Counted from the stretch's first letter, positions 42,511 to 54,800 are shown. The stretch is 64,000 nucleotides of DNA from Billgrantia saliphila (GCF_002930105.1 NZ_PJRN01000001.1:62001-126000), one strand, 5' to 3'. Numbers and translations are program-made. The notes: a model not told the origin generated them from the letters alone.

Positions 42511-42540
42511 GAACCCGGCCGAGGCCGGGTTCTTGCGTTT
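42511..42540 (+). terminator. Rho-independent terminator of the acyl-CoA cluster
   Basis: GAACCCGGCC and GGCCGGGTTC form a perfect ten-base stem with a two-base centre, followed by TTGCGTTTT. It lies 17 bases after the last crotonase stop. Confidence 0.75.
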
Positions 42541-42658
42541 TGGCAAAGCCACGGCCTGGCACCGACTAACGATTCACAACGCATCGAAAAGTCTGGATTT
42601 TCGTGCCCGTCACTGGTGTGCTGGGGTCTTTGCGCCGACTTGGGAGCCGCGGAAGGGT

Positions 42659-44626
42659 ATGGCCGACCACACGCTGATGTTCATCGTATTGGGCCTGACG
42701 CTGGCGGCTTTCGTCTGGGGCCGGTTTCGCTTCGATCTGGTAGCGCTCGGCGCGTTGCTGGTGTCGGTCATGCTGGGGCTGGTGCCGGGCGACGAGGCCT
42801 TCTTCGGCTTCGGTCACCCGGCGGTGGTCACGGTGGCGGCGGTGCTGGTGCTCAGCCGTGGCTTCGAGCGCTCCGGTGTGGTCGACGTCATCGCCGAACA
42901 GGTGCTGAGAGTGGGCGATCGGCTCCTCCTGCAACTGGTGGCGCTGACCGGTACCGTGGTGGTGCTGTCGGGCTTCATGAACAATGTCGGTGCCCTGGCG
43001 CTGCTGCTGCCGGTCGCCATGCGCCTGGCCCGCGAACACGATGCCTCGCCCTCGCTGTTGCTTATGCCGCTGGCCTTCGGTTCGCTGCTCGGCGGACTGA
43101 TGACGTTGATCGGCACTCCGCCCAATATCATCATATCCAGCTATCGCGGCAGCCTGGCCGACGACAACTTCGGCATGTTCGCCTTCTTCCCGGTGGGCGC
43201 CGCCGTGGCCCTGGCGGGGCTCGTCTTCATCGTGCTGTTTGGCTGGCGCCTGGTGCCGAAACGTGCGGACAAGGCCTCCACCGCGGAGTTGTTCGATACC
43301 GCCAACTACCTGGTCGAGATGCGAGTCGGCGAGGATTCCAAGGCAGTGGGCTGGACCCTGCGCGAGCTGCAGCGGGAGCTGGAGGAGACCGTGCCGGTGC
43401 TGGCCGTGGTGCGCGGTGAGCAGCGCCGTGCCGGCCACGCCTTTCTCGGTGTGCTCAAGGAGGATGACGTTCTGTTGGTCGAGGCCGGTCCCGAGGAGAT
43501 GAAGCTGCTCGAGGACAAGGCGGGACTCTACCTGGGAGTCGGACCGAAGGAGCAGGAAGTCCAGGAGAACGAAGCCCAGGTGGGCGAACCTTCTCCGGAT
43601 GCCGTCCATGGCGCAAACGAGGCCGAGATCGATGAGCCGGTGGCGCGGGGGAATGACGGAGCGTTGCCCGAAGCGAACTCGCCGAAGCAGAACAGAGATG
43701 CAGCCCAGAGCAGGAACAAGGGGAGGGACAGCAGCAAGAAGAAAGCCACCAGGAGAACGGCCGATACCGAGGGGCTGGAGCTGATCGAGGCCGTGGTGCG
43801 TAACGATTCCATGATGATCAATCGCACCGTGACCCAACTGCGCCTTCAGAACCAGTATGGTCTGCACCTGGTAGCCGTGGCGCGCGACGGAGGGCGTCTC
43901 AAGCAACGCCTGCGCGATATCCGCTTTCGTCCCGGCGACGTGCTGCTGCTGCAGGGCGGCGAGAGCAACCTCAGCGAGAGCCTGGCGACGCTGGGCTGTC
44001 TGCCGCTGGCGCGGCGTAACCTGCCCATGGGGCAGCCGCGAATGCTGCTGGTGTCGATAGCCGTCTTTGCCGTGGCCATACTCGCCATGCTGCTGGATCT
44101 GCTGCCTGCCGCAGTGGCACTCACCGCGGCGGCCCTGGTCTCGCTGTTGGTCGGGGTGCTGCCGCTGAGGGAGGCCTACCAGGCCATCGACGGTCCCGTC
44201 GTCGTGTTGCTAGGCGCCATGATCCCGGTAGGCCAGGCGCTGGAGACCAGCGGCGGCGCGGCGCTGTTGGCCGACAGCCTGCTGGCGGCCGGCGAGCAAT
44301 GGCCGGTGGTGGCGCTGCTGGTCGGCCTGTTTCTGATATCGATGCTGCTCTCCAACGTGATCAACAACGCCGCGGCGGCCTTGCTGATGGCGCCCATTGC
44401 CGCCAGCCTGGCGGAGGGCTTCGGTGCCTCGGTCGATCCCTTCCTGATGGTGGTGGCGGTGAGCGCCTCCTGCGCTTTCCTGACACCGATAGGCCATCAG
44501 TCCAACACACTGGTAATGGGTCCGGGCGGCTATCGTTTCGGCGACTACTGGAAGCTCGGCCTGCCGCTCTCGCTGCTGGTCATGGCGGTGGGGCTACCGA
44601 TGATCCTGGTGGTGTGGCCGATCTAG
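42659..44626 (+). CDS. SLC13-like permease with TrkA-C (RCK_C) domains
   Basis: The 655-residue membrane protein has two hydrophobic halves with the family hairpins GFMNNVGALALLLPVAM and STTLIGTPPN-like TLIGTPPNIIISSYRG in the first half, and NVINNAAAALLMAPIA and TPIGHQSNTLVMGPGGYRFG in the second. Between them are two TrkA-C regulatory domains (about 215-300 and 390-465) separated by a charged linker of about 85 residues. Family members carry anions such as sulfate, dicarboxylates or phosphate; the substrate is not evident. GGAAGGGT precedes the ATG. Confidence 0.87.
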   Translation: MADHTLMFIVLGLTLAAFVWGRFRFDLVALGALLVSVMLGLVPGDEAFFGFGHPAVVTVAAVLVLSRGFERSGVVDVIAEQVLRVGDRLLLQLVALTGTVVVLSGFMNNVGALALLLPVAMRLAREHDASPSLLLMPLAFGSLLGGLMTLIGTPPNIIISSYRGSLADDNFGMFAFFPVGAAVALAGLVFIVLFGWRLVPKRADKASTAELFDTANYLVEMRVGEDSKAVGWTLRELQRELEETVPVLAVVRGEQRRAGHAFLGVLKEDDVLLVEAGPEEMKLLEDKAGLYLGVGPKEQEVQENEAQVGEPSPDAVHGANEAEIDEPVARGNDGALPEANSPKQNRDAAQSRNKGRDSSKKKATRRTADTEGLELIEAVVRNDSMMINRTVTQLRLQNQYGLHLVAVARDGGRLKQRLRDIRFRPGDVLLLQGGESNLSESLATLGCLPLARRNLPMGQPRMLLVSIAVFAVAILAMLLDLLPAAVALTAAALVSLLVGVLPLREAYQAIDGPVVVLLGAMIPVGQALETSGGAALLADSLLAAGEQWPVVALLVGLFLISMLLSNVINNAAAALLMAPIAASLAEGFGASVDPFLMVVAVSASCAFLTPIGHQSNTLVMGPGGYRFGDYWKLGLPLSLLVMAVGLPMILVVWPI

Positions 44627-44648
44627 CGCCCAATGGCAGGGTGCAACG

Positions 44649-44676
44649 AAAAACCCGGCCAGCTGGCCGGGTTTTT
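44649..44676. terminator. Bidirectional rho-independent terminator
   Basis: The 28-base sequence is a complete palindrome: five As, CCCGGCC, AGCT, GGCCGGG, five Ts. It serves both the permease gene and the convergent fadE. Confidence 0.9.
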
Positions 44677-44693
44677 CCTATGCGAAACGGAGC

Positions 44694-47141
44694 TTACGCT
44701 GCGTCGTGACGCAACACTTTCGACTTGTCCATGGCGAAGGCGTCGTACTCGAAGTCGTCGACGCTGAGCAGCTCGAGCACCTCGGCCTCGAAGCGGCGCA
44801 TGAACTCGGCATCCTCCTCGCTGACCAGTCCTTTCTCCAGTGCGGCTTCCAGGCGTACTTCGGGGTGCAGCGCCTGCCTGGGCAGCTCGCCCTTGGCATA
44901 GGCCTTGTTGACCGTACGATAGAGCGCCTCGGCGCGGTCGTACTCGGTCAGCAGAGCGTTGTAGCGGGCCAGTGGGTTGTCCTGGGCGCCGTCGTTGGCG
45001 GTCCAGGCACCGTCCAGCAGCTTGGTGCGCAGCGCGGTATCGCGCGACACGGCTTGGGCGATTTCGCGAGTCAGGCGGTCGGCGGGGCGTTTCCAGCGCC
45101 GGCCCAGCGGCATCACCATGGCACGTAGCACGCCGGCCAGCGCCCGGTTGGGTAAGTTGTCGAACAGCTCGTCGAAAGCCTGTTCGGCGCGCTGCAGCAA
45201 GTGAGTGCAGCTGTAGTGCAGCAGGGCAGCCTCGCCTTCGACCCTGTCGCCTTCATGCCACTCCTTGAGCACCATCGAGGCCAGGTAGAGATTGGAGAGT
45301 ACGTCGCCCAGGCGCGCCGAGATCATCTCGCGCTGCTTGAGCGCAGCACCGAGGCTGGCCATGGCGGCGTCGGCACATAGGCTGAAACCGGCCGACAGGC
45401 GCGCCATGTCGCGGGCGTAGGGAGCCGCAACTTCGTCGAACGGCACGCTCGGCTTGCCGATGCCGAGCCCCATGGTGAAGGCGCGTGCGGCGTTGCCGAA
45501 GACCAGCGCGGCATGGCCGAAGAAGGCGCGATCGAAGGCCTCGAGATCGTTGCTGTCCGAGGCGGCCAGCTCCTTGAGCACGAACGGATGGCAGCGGATG
45601 GCGCCCTGACCGAAGATCATCAGGTTGCGGGTCATGATGTTGGCGCCTTCGACGGTGATTGACACCGGGTTGGCGCTGTAGCCGATGCCCAGATAGTTGC
45701 GCGGGCCCAGCGTCACCGCCTTGCCGCCGTGAATGTCCATGGCGTCGGAAAGCGCCAGGCGCTGGAACTCGGTGAGCTGGCTCTTGAGGATCGCCGAGGG
45801 CACCGCCGGTTTCTCGCCTCGATCGATGGTATTGGCGGTCTGATAGACTGCTGCCTTGGCGATGTAGCCCAGTGCGGCCATGCGCGCCAAGGGTTCCTGA
45901 ACCCCCTCCATCTCTGCGACCGGTACGTTGAACTGACGGCGGATGCGGGCGAAACCGCCGGTCCAGCCCAGCGCGTAGCGCGTAGTACCGCTGGCACCCG
46001 AGGGCAGGGTGATGCAGCGGCCGATGGAGAGGCATTCCACCAGCATGCGCCAACCCTGACCGATCATCTCGGTGCCGCCGATGATGGTATCCAGCGGGAC
46101 GAAGACGTCCTTGCCCCGGATCGGACCATTGAGGAAAGGGCTGCCGATGGGGTGATGGCGGCGGCCGATCTCCATGCCTTGGGTATTGCGGGGTACCAGT
46201 GCCAGGGTGATGCCGCGATCCTCCTCCTCGCCCAGCAGGTGGTCGGGGTCGAACAAGCGGAAGGCCAGCCCCACTACCGTGGCGATGGGTGCCAGGGTGA
46301 TCCAGCGCTTCTCGAAATTGAGGCGCAGACCGAGCACCTCCTCGCCGTCGATCATCTGCTTGCACACCACACCGGTATCCGGCAGCGAGGTGGCGTCGGA
46401 GCCCGCGCGCGGGCCGGTGAGGCCGAAGCAGGGAATCTCGCGGCCGTCGGCCAGGCGCGGCAGGTAATGGTCCTTCTGCGCCTGGGTGCCGTACTTGAGC
46501 AGTAGCTCGCCCGGGCCCAGGGAGTTGGGCACACCCACGGTGACCATCAGCATCTCGCTGATCGAGAGCTTCTGCAGCACCAGCGACTGGGCCTTGGCCG
46601 AGAAGCCCAGGCCGCCGTACTCCTTGGGAATGATCATGCCGAAGAAGCCTTCCTGTTTCAGGTATTGCCACAGCTCCTCGGGCAGATCGGCACGCTCCTT
46701 GGCGATCTCCCAGGCGTTGCACATGCCCGCCGCCACCGAACATTGGTGATCGAGAAAGGCGCGTTCCTCGTCGCTCAGGCCATCGTCATGATAGGCGAGC
46801 AGCCGGCTCCAGTCCGGCCGGCCGGAGAACAGATCACCGTCCCAGGCCACGGTACCGGCTTCCAGGGCAGTGCGCTCGGTGTCGGATACCTTGGGCGAGA
46901 CGCGCTTGAACATGGCGAACAGGCGCGGTGTAATCCAGCGGATACGCAAGGTGGGCAGCCCGGCCACCGCGACTGCCACCGCGCCGATCAACAGCAGCAC
47001 CCCGAGCACGGGGGAACCCAACAGCAGGCCCACCAGGCCAAGCCCACCGAGCATGACCAGCGCCGGCACGGCGCCGGCTTCGCGGCGCATGATTGCCAGC
47101 AGGCCGACAATGGTGAGAATGAGCAGAATCAGGGTGAGCAT
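44694..47141 (-). CDS. fadE: Acyl-CoA dehydrogenase
   Basis: The 815-residue length and layout match FadE, the fatty-acid beta-oxidation dehydrogenase. Two or three N-terminal hydrophobic segments (MLTLILLILTIVGLLAI..., LVMLGGLGLVGLLLG, VLGVLLLIGAVAVAV) attach it to the membrane. The acyl-CoA dehydrogenase core has GFFGMIIPKEYGGLGFSAKA, FGLTGPRAGSDATSLPD and ITVEGANIMTRNLMIFGQG, and the C-terminal DUF1974 region follows. The ATG at 47141 after GGAGACGAG is preferred to an upstream frame extension. It catalyses the first step of beta-oxidation. Confidence 0.93.
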   Translation of the reverse strand: MLTLILLILTIVGLLAIMRREAGAVPALVMLGGLGLVGLLLGSPVLGVLLLIGAVAVAVAGLPTLRIRWITPRLFAMFKRVSPKVSDTERTALEAGTVAWDGDLFSGRPDWSRLLAYHDDGLSDEERAFLDHQCSVAAGMCNAWEIAKERADLPEELWQYLKQEGFFGMIIPKEYGGLGFSAKAQSLVLQKLSISEMLMVTVGVPNSLGPGELLLKYGTQAQKDHYLPRLADGREIPCFGLTGPRAGSDATSLPDTGVVCKQMIDGEEVLGLRLNFEKRWITLAPIATVVGLAFRLFDPDHLLGEEEDRGITLALVPRNTQGMEIGRRHHPIGSPFLNGPIRGKDVFVPLDTIIGGTEMIGQGWRMLVECLSIGRCITLPSGASGTTRYALGWTGGFARIRRQFNVPVAEMEGVQEPLARMAALGYIAKAAVYQTANTIDRGEKPAVPSAILKSQLTEFQRLALSDAMDIHGGKAVTLGPRNYLGIGYSANPVSITVEGANIMTRNLMIFGQGAIRCHPFVLKELAASDSNDLEAFDRAFFGHAALVFGNAARAFTMGLGIGKPSVPFDEVAAPYARDMARLSAGFSLCADAAMASLGAALKQREMISARLGDVLSNLYLASMVLKEWHEGDRVEGEAALLHYSCTHLLQRAEQAFDELFDNLPNRALAGVLRAMVMPLGRRWKRPADRLTREIAQAVSRDTALRTKLLDGAWTANDGAQDNPLARYNALLTEYDRAEALYRTVNKAYAKGELPRQALHPEVRLEAALEKGLVSEEDAEFMRRFEAEVLELLSVDDFEYDAFAMDKSKVLRHDAA

Positions 47142-47244
47142 GTCTCGTCTCCGTTTGCGCAGCGCGTTTCGAACGGGTGTTTGAATCAATAGCCTAGCCC
47201 ATCTGGCCATGACTGACCAGCCCGCCCCGGGCGAGCGGACGCAT

Positions 47245-47272
47245 GAAAACGCCCCGCCGAGGCGGGGCGTTG
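47245..47272 (-). terminator. Rho-independent terminator of betIBA
   Basis: AACGCCCCGCC and GGCGGGGCGTT form an 11-base stem with a two-base centre. Read on the minus strand it is followed by TTTCA, 20 bases after the betA stop. Confidence 0.75.
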
Positions 47273-47290
47273 CGACGAGGCGAATGGCAC

Positions 47291-48982
47291 TCAGGTCAGG
47301 CGGCGCTGCGGCTCACGCCGGGCAGGTTCATTCCCCGCGACATAGTAGGGCACGGAGGCGGGAGGCAGGGGCTCACGACCGCGAATGCGATCGGCGAGCT
47401 TTTCGGCCAGCATGATGGTCGGCGCGTTAAGGTTGCCGGTGGGAATCACCGGAAACAGCGAGGCGTCGACCACGCGCAGTCCCTCCAGGCCATGCACCCG
47501 GCCTTCGCTGTCGACCACCGCCATGTCGTCCTCGCCCATGCGGCAACTGCCGCAGGGGTGATATGCCGTCTCGGCGTGCTCTCTGACGAAGGCGTCGAGC
47601 TCGGCGTCGGACTCTACCCCGGGCCCCGGCGAGATTTCGCGACCGCGGTAGGCGTCCATCGCCGGCTGGGCGATGATCTCGCGAGTCAGGCGAATGGCAT
47701 CGCGGAACTCCTGCCAGTCCTTCTCGGTGGACATGTAGTTGAATAGGATGCTCGGCGCCGCGGCCGGGTCGCGAGAGGTGAGGCGGATGCGCCCGCGGCT
47801 CTCGGAGCGCATCGAGCCCACGTGGGCCTGGAAGCCGTGCGCCTGCACCGCGCTCTTGCCGTTGTAGCTGATGGCAATGGGCAGGAAGTGGTACTGCAGG
47901 TTAGGCCAGGGTTCCTCGTCGTGGGTGCGAATGAAGGCGCATGACTCGAACTGGTTACTGGCACCGATCCCGGTGCCGCGAAACAGCCACTCGGCGCCGA
48001 TCTTCGGCTGGTTGAACCACTTCAGCGCCGGGTAAAGGCTGATCGGCTGCTTGCATTCGTACTGGATATACATCTCCAGATGGTCCTGCAGATTCTCACC
48101 GACCCCGGGCAAATCGTGGACGACAGGAACGTCGAACTCGCGCAGGTGGTCGGGATTCCCCACCCCCGAGCGCAGCAGAATCTGTGGCGAGGCGATAGCC
48201 CCGGCGCACAGCAGGACCTCACGGCGCGCACGAACCCGCTGCGTCTGGCCGCGGCGCAGATAGCGCACGCCGATCGCGCGCTTGCCCTCGAACTCCACGA
48301 CATCCGTGGTGGCGTGGGTCTCGATGGTCAGGTTGTCGCGCTGCTTCGCCTGGTCGAGGTAGCCGCGCGCGGTGGAGGCACGCCGCCCCTTGGGCGTGAC
48401 AAAACGGTCCATGGGACCGAAGCCCTCCTGGCGATAGCCGTTGACGTCCTCGGTCTCGGCGTAGCCCGCCTGCACCCCCGCGTCGACGAAGGCGCGGTAG
48501 AGCGGGTTGTTGCCCGGCTTCGGCGTGGTCACGCTGACCGGACCGTCGCCGCCGTGGTAGGCGTCGGGGCCGATATCGCGGCATTCGGATTTCTTGAAGT
48601 AGGGCAGGCAGTCGACGTAGCGCCAGTCCGAGAGACCCGGCAGACTCGCCCAGTTGTCAAAGTCCAGCGCATTGCCTCGGATATAGCACATGCCGTTGAT
48701 CAACGAGGAGCCGCCGAGCCCCTTACCGCGGCCACACTCCATGCGGCGGCCGTTCATGTGCGGCTCGGGATCGGTCTCGAAGGCCCAATTGTAGCGCTTG
48801 CCCTGCAGCGGGTAGGCCAGCGCCGCGGGCATCTGGGTGCGGAAATCGAAGCGGTAGTCGGGGCCGCCGGCCTCCAGCAACAGCACGCTGACCGCAGGAT
48901 CTTCGGTGAGGCGGGCGGCCAGCACGTTGCCGGCGGAGCCAGCACCGATGATGACGTAGTCGTATTCGTTAATCTGGGACAT
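47291..48982 (-). CDS. betA: Choline dehydrogenase
   Basis: This FAD-dependent GMC oxidoreductase of 563 residues is membrane-associated and oxidises choline to betaine aldehyde (and on to betaine). It has the N-terminal dinucleotide fold [37 protein letters not shown] and the C-terminal [18 protein letters not shown] with the active-site His. The C-terminus carries a short extension. It is eleven bases from betB and is the last gene of betIBA. Product glycine betaine is the compatible solute typical of halophiles. Confidence 0.95.
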   Translation of the reverse strand: MSQINEYDYVIIGAGSAGNVLAARLTEDPAVSVLLLEAGGPDYRFDFRTQMPAALAYPLQGKRYNWAFETDPEPHMNGRRMECGRGKGLGGSSLINGMCYIRGNALDFDNWASLPGLSDWRYVDCLPYFKKSECRDIGPDAYHGGDGPVSVTTPKPGNNPLYRAFVDAGVQAGYAETEDVNGYRQEGFGPMDRFVTPKGRRASTARGYLDQAKQRDNLTIETHATTDVVEFEGKRAIGVRYLRRGQTQRVRARREVLLCAGAIASPQILLRSGVGNPDHLREFDVPVVHDLPGVGENLQDHLEMYIQYECKQPISLYPALKWFNQPKIGAEWLFRGTGIGASNQFESCAFIRTHDEEPWPNLQYHFLPIAISYNGKSAVQAHGFQAHVGSMRSESRGRIRLTSRDPAAAPSILFNYMSTEKDWQEFRDAIRLTREIIAQPAMDAYRGREISPGPGVESDAELDAFVREHAETAYHPCGSCRMGEDDMAVVDSEGRVHGLEGLRVVDASLFPVIPTGNLNAPTIMLAEKLADRIRGREPLPPASVPYYVAGNEPARREPQRRLT

Positions 48983-48993
48983 GGATGTCTCCC

Positions 48994-50459
<1,466 letters not shown>

Positions 50460-50463
<4 letters not shown>

Positions 50464-51080
50464 GCGAACTCCTTGGATAAGGCGTGCGACGTGTCATGGG
50501 CGGTAAGCAGCTGGTCTAGGTAGGCATGCGCCAGGCGGCGTGCGCGTTCGGTGTCCAGGCCCTCCGGTGTCAGCGTCCCGCGCAGCCACAAGCCGTCGAT
50601 CATGGCCGCCAGCCCGCGGGCGGCGTCACGCGCCTTTTCCCGAGGCATCAGGCGATGGAACTGACTGCAGAGATTGGAGTAGAGCCGCCGGTCATTGACC
50701 TGCTGGAGACGCTGCAGCTGAGGCTTGTGCATGCTGCTGGACCAGAACGCGAGCCAGGTCTTGGCAGCCGGGCCCGAGACCTGGCTGCGATCGAAGTTGC
50801 CGTCGATGATGGCCTGCAGGTGCCCGCGGGGGGACCCGTTGCCCAGAGCGCGGCGCCGCGCCGCCACCGCCTTGCCCAGGTCGCTGAGGATCTGGCGCAT
50901 GGTCGCCTCGAGCAGGCCGTCCTTGCCGCCGAAGTAATGGCTGATGATGCCGGCGGAGACGCCTGCGTGGCGGGCAATCCGCATCACCGTGGCATCGGCC
51001 AGGCCGACCTCGTCGATGGCTTTCATCGTGGCCTGGATGAGCTGGTGGCGACGAATCGGCTCCATTCCTATCTTGGGCAC
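50460..51080 (-). CDS. betI: TetR-family repressor of the choline-betaine operon
   Basis: The 206-residue protein begins [19 protein letters not shown], the BetI N-terminus. Its helix-turn-helix is [20 protein letters not shown], then [14 protein letters not shown]. The GTG at 51080 is chosen over an upstream ATG because BetI proteins start with (M/V)PKIGM and GGAG lies just before it; the longer form would cover the operator. It represses betIBA until choline binds. It overlaps betB by four bases. Confidence 0.93.
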
Positions 51081-51144
51081 CGCTGACTCCTCTGAGCTTG
51101 GCGCTGCTGGCTCGAGCGCTGTGTACTCAGCATGGCATTTTTTT

Positions 51145-51158
51145 ATTGAACGTTCAAT
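51145..51158. promoter_or_regulatory. BetI operator
   Basis: ATTGAACGTTCAAT is a perfect 14-base palindrome in an AT-rich stretch 64 bases upstream of betI, extended on the minus strand to GTTGATTGAACGTTCAAT. Its form agrees with my recollection of proteobacterial BetI sites. No choline transporter gene is next to it in this window. Confidence 0.8.
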
Positions 51159-51185
51159 CAACAAAAACCTGAGCGCCATTCCGGC

Positions 51186-51214
51186 TTGCCAGGGTAAGGG
51201 GGTTCATGCATAAT
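51186..51214 (+). promoter_or_regulatory. Promoter of tRNA-Met
   Basis: TTGCCA and CATAAT with a 17-base spacer, followed by a GC-rich discriminator (CTGCCGCG) typical of stringently controlled stable-RNA promoters. The 5' leader would be about 46 bases. Confidence 0.65.
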
Positions 51215-51266
51215 TCTGCCGCGTCGGCCGGCCCAGGTGGGTCGTCGCTAACGAATTGGTGCGTAT

Positions 51267-51343
51267 GGCTACGTAGCTCAGCCGGTTAGAGCACATCACT
51301 CATAATGATGGGGTCCCCTGTTCGAATCAGGGCGTAGCCACCA
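51267..51343 (+). tRNA. tRNA-Met (CAT), elongator
   Basis: A complete 77-base cloverleaf with encoded CCA: acceptor GGCTACG/CGTAGCC, D-arm GCTCAGCCGGTTAGAGC, anticodon loop CTCATAA, T-arm CCCTG-TTCGAAT-CAGGG. The sequence closely resembles E. coli elongator tRNA-Met, not initiator (which has an unpaired first base). A second copy lies at 61866. Confidence 0.95.
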
Positions 51344-51352
51344 GCTTTACCG

Positions 51353-51385
51353 AGACGCCCGCGCAACGATGTTGCACGGGCGTCT
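51353..51385 (+). terminator. Hairpin after tRNA-Met
   Basis: AGACGCCCG and CGGGCGTCT flank an inner GCAAC-GAT-GTTGC stem, giving one long hairpin. The following TGCCTT is a weak T-tract. Confidence 0.5.
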
Positions 51386-51414
51386 TGCCTTCCGGCTGGC
51401 CACCGAATCCGCCC

Positions 51415-51442
51415 TTGACCTTGCGTAAGCGATCCGTATACT
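51415..51442 (+). promoter_or_regulatory. Promoter of the tRNA-Asn cluster
   Basis: TTGACC and TATACT with a 16-base spacer and a GC-rich discriminator (ACGCACCG) precede the first tRNA-Asn by about 20 bases. Confidence 0.75.
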
Positions 51443-51463
51443 ACGCACCGTGTTCAGGGCCAT

Positions 51464-51539
<76 letters not shown>

Positions 51540-51570
51540 ATGGACACAAGCTGAACGTGACGCCCGTCAT

Positions 51571-51640
<70 letters not shown>

Positions 51641-51646
<6 letters not shown>

Positions 51647-51695
51647 TCAGCTTTCTATAGAGAGCCATCAGCTTTCATATGGAAAGCCATCAGCT
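51641..51695 (+). repeat. Repeats derived from the end of tRNA-Asn copy 2
   Basis: GAGCCATCAGCTTTC, starting inside the tRNA 3' end (51641), recurs at 51662, and a shorter AGCCATCAGCT occurs at 51685. The period is about 21 bases. The second copy is followed by a small inverted repeat (CTTTC/GAAAG). It looks like tandem slippage duplication of the tRNA 3' end and flank. Confidence 0.7.
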
Positions 51696-51732
51696 CACCT
51701 CCCAGGAGGCATCGGCTTCCTGTCGAAGTCGT

Positions 51733-51808
<76 letters not shown>

Positions 51809-51853
51809 GCTCGTGTCCGAACGAACGCGCTGCCAGACGACAGCCGTAAGTCC

Positions 51854-54800
51854 TCATTTCCGACCGAGTGAAGTGTCCGTCCTGGTGCGTGCGTCATCCT
51901 CGGCAGGCTCAGGGTTCGCGGGAAGGTAGCGACGCTCGATCTCGTCGGCTTCCCGGGCCGGGCTGAAATGAAAGCCCTGATAGCCCCAGCAATGCTGCTG
52001 TTTCAGAAACGCCAGCTCTTCGGCCGTTTCCACCCCTTCGGCGATGGTATGCAGTCCCATGGTGCTAGCCAGTGCGATGATGGCGCGCACGATTCCCTGG
52101 TTCTTCTCGTCCTCATGCACTCGCTTGACGAAACTCATGTCGATCTTGACGGTGTCGATGGGGAAGTCGCGCAAGTAGGCGAGACCCGAGTAGCCGGTGC
52201 CGAAATCATCGATCGACAGTGCCACGCCGAGGCGTTTCAGCGCCTGCAGGGTGGAAAGCGTGTACTCCAAGTCGAACATGGTGACATGCTCGGTGATCTC
52301 GAGCTCCAGATATTGGGCCGGTACCTGGCGCTTGGCGAGCCAGTGCGCCAGTTCCTCGACGAAATCCGAGCGCGAGAACAGCGACGCGGAGACGTTCACC
52401 GCTACCGGTAGCACCTGGCGGCCCTGCTGGCGCCACTGTGCCAGCTGGGCGATCACCGACCTGAGCATCCAGCGATCGATGGTGGCGATCTGTCCGCTTG
52501 CCTCGGCGACCGGAATGAACTGGCCCGGTGGAACCAGGCCGCGCTCGGGATGCTGCCAGCGCACCAGCGCCTCGAAGCCGATGACGGTGTCGTCCTCGAT
52601 GTGGATCTTGGGTTGGTAATGGATGCGCAGCTCGTTGTGCTGCATGGCGGTGTCCAGTTCCACCCTCAGCGTAAGCCGGCTCTGGGCCTGGTGCTGCATC
52701 TCGCTGGAATAGAAGGTGAAGACGCCGCGACCGCGCGCCTTGGCCTGGTACATGGCCGTGTCGGCTGCCTGGATCAGGTCGTTCAGGTCGGTGCCATCGA
52801 GAGGCGCCTGGGCGATACCGATGCTGCAGCCGATATGCACGGGCTGGCCGTTGAGCTGGTAGGGCTGGCGCACGCTTCGGATCAGCCGCTTGGCCAAGGC
52901 GCCGGACTCTTGCTGACCGCCGGCAAGCAGCACCACGAATTCATCACCGCCGAAGCGGGCCAGCGTGTCGTCGTCACGCAATTCTTCGCGTAGACGCTCC
53001 GAGACCAGGCGCAGCAGCAGGTCGCCCTGCTGATGGCCCATGGCGTCATTGACGTGCTTGAATTCGTCCAGGTCGACGAACAGGACGGAGAGCGTCAGAG
53101 GCTCGTCGCCGGACTGCTCGACCGCCTGCTGGAAGCGGCTCTCGAGCAGCAGGCGATTCGGCAGGTCCGTCAAGGGGTCGTAGTTGGCAAGGTTGAGAAT
53201 CCTCTCTTCGGCCCGCACCTGCTCGGATACGTCCTCCATGACCGAGATGAAGTGTTCGATTCTTCCGTCCTCGCCGCGCACCGCGGAAATGGTGCCGCGC
53301 TGCGGATAGAGTTCTCCGCTCCTGCGTGCGTTCCAGAACTCTCCCGCCCAGTACCCTTCCGTCAGCAGGCTCTGCCACAGCTTCTCGTAGAATGTCTTGT
53401 CCTGCCGTCCGGACTGCAGCATGCGCGGGTTCTGGCCGATGGCCTCCTCTCGCTTGTGGCCGGTGATCCGTGTGAAGGAGGGGTTGACGTCGAGGATTCG
53501 GCCGCTGGTGTCGGCGATGATGATGGACTCGTGGCTGTGCTCGAAGACTTCGGATGTCAATTTCAGGCGCTGTCGATCCGCGAGCATGCTCAGGGCAAAG
53601 GCGATATCGCCGGCCAGTTCGTCGAAAAGGCGAATCATGTCGATGTCGAAGCCTTGCCCCTGCTGGCGGTATACCGTCAGCACGGCATGTATCTCCTTGC
53701 CATCGGGGCGAATGGGGAACGCCGCCATGACACCCTGGCCGCTCGGCGAAGGGTTGAGCGAACAAGCTCCATGTGACGGGCACGCCCGAGAGCCCTGTGA
53801 GATGACATGCCGATTGCAGGTCACCACCTGCTGGACCAGATGGCAGCTCCGATGGCAGCAAGCCGCATCGGGGAGCAGGCCGGATCCCTGGCGGGCGCAG
53901 ATCGTCTCGGAGGAGTGAGTGCTGACGGCGGAACTCGAAGTGGAGCTAACCGTGGTGATGCAGGCCTGGATGAAATCGCTTTCCTCGGTGATGATCACGC
54001 ACATGCGACCGAAGAGCTGTGCTGGCGTCAGCTTGAGGTTGACGAGCGTCTGATTGACGCTGCTGAGCATCTCGTACATGTCGCGCATCTTCTGGGCTCT
54101 TTTCAGGGCGCGCCGGCGTTCGTCGATCAGGGCGCCCAGCAGCCAGACGATCATCTGGTTGATCAGCAGGAACACCGAGAGGGCGGTCAAGCTGCGCTGC
54201 GCGCTTCCCGACGTCTCGCCGGCACTCAGCGCATCGGCCAGACCTGCTGCCAGGCTGGTGGAGAGCACCACGAAAAGGCTGGTCGACAGCGGCAGGCGAA
54301 TGGCGGCAATCAGCAGCAGCGGCGTCAGCAGGAAGCCATAGGTGGCTAGCGCCCGACCGGCCGGATTGCTCACGCTGAAGATCACGGCCGCCGCTCCGCA
54401 GCAGAGCGTCCAAAGCAGTATTGCTTCCCAGGGCGAAGCGCGAAGGCACGGCGGCCGATCGGTGCTGGGAGGCGGTTGGAAGAACAGTACCAGTAACGGA
54501 GCCAGCAGTAGCAGACCGCTCAGGCGCTGTACGAACCACCAGAGCCATTCGGCTAGAGGGTCCCCTTGAGCGTCGGGCAGGGCCAGCGCCATCACGCTCG
54601 ACGACAGCGTCGCGGGAATCAGGCAGCCCCATAGAGCAAAGGCGAGCATGCCTCGCTGCGTATCGGGGCGGTGCCCTTCCGGCGCGTAGCGCTGCAGCAG
54701 AAAGCTCCCGAGCCAAGCCTGCGCCACCAGCGATACGCTGGTCCAAGCGGCATCCGTCGGTGAAAGGCCCTGCATGCCGAGACGAAACCCGAGGTCGACC

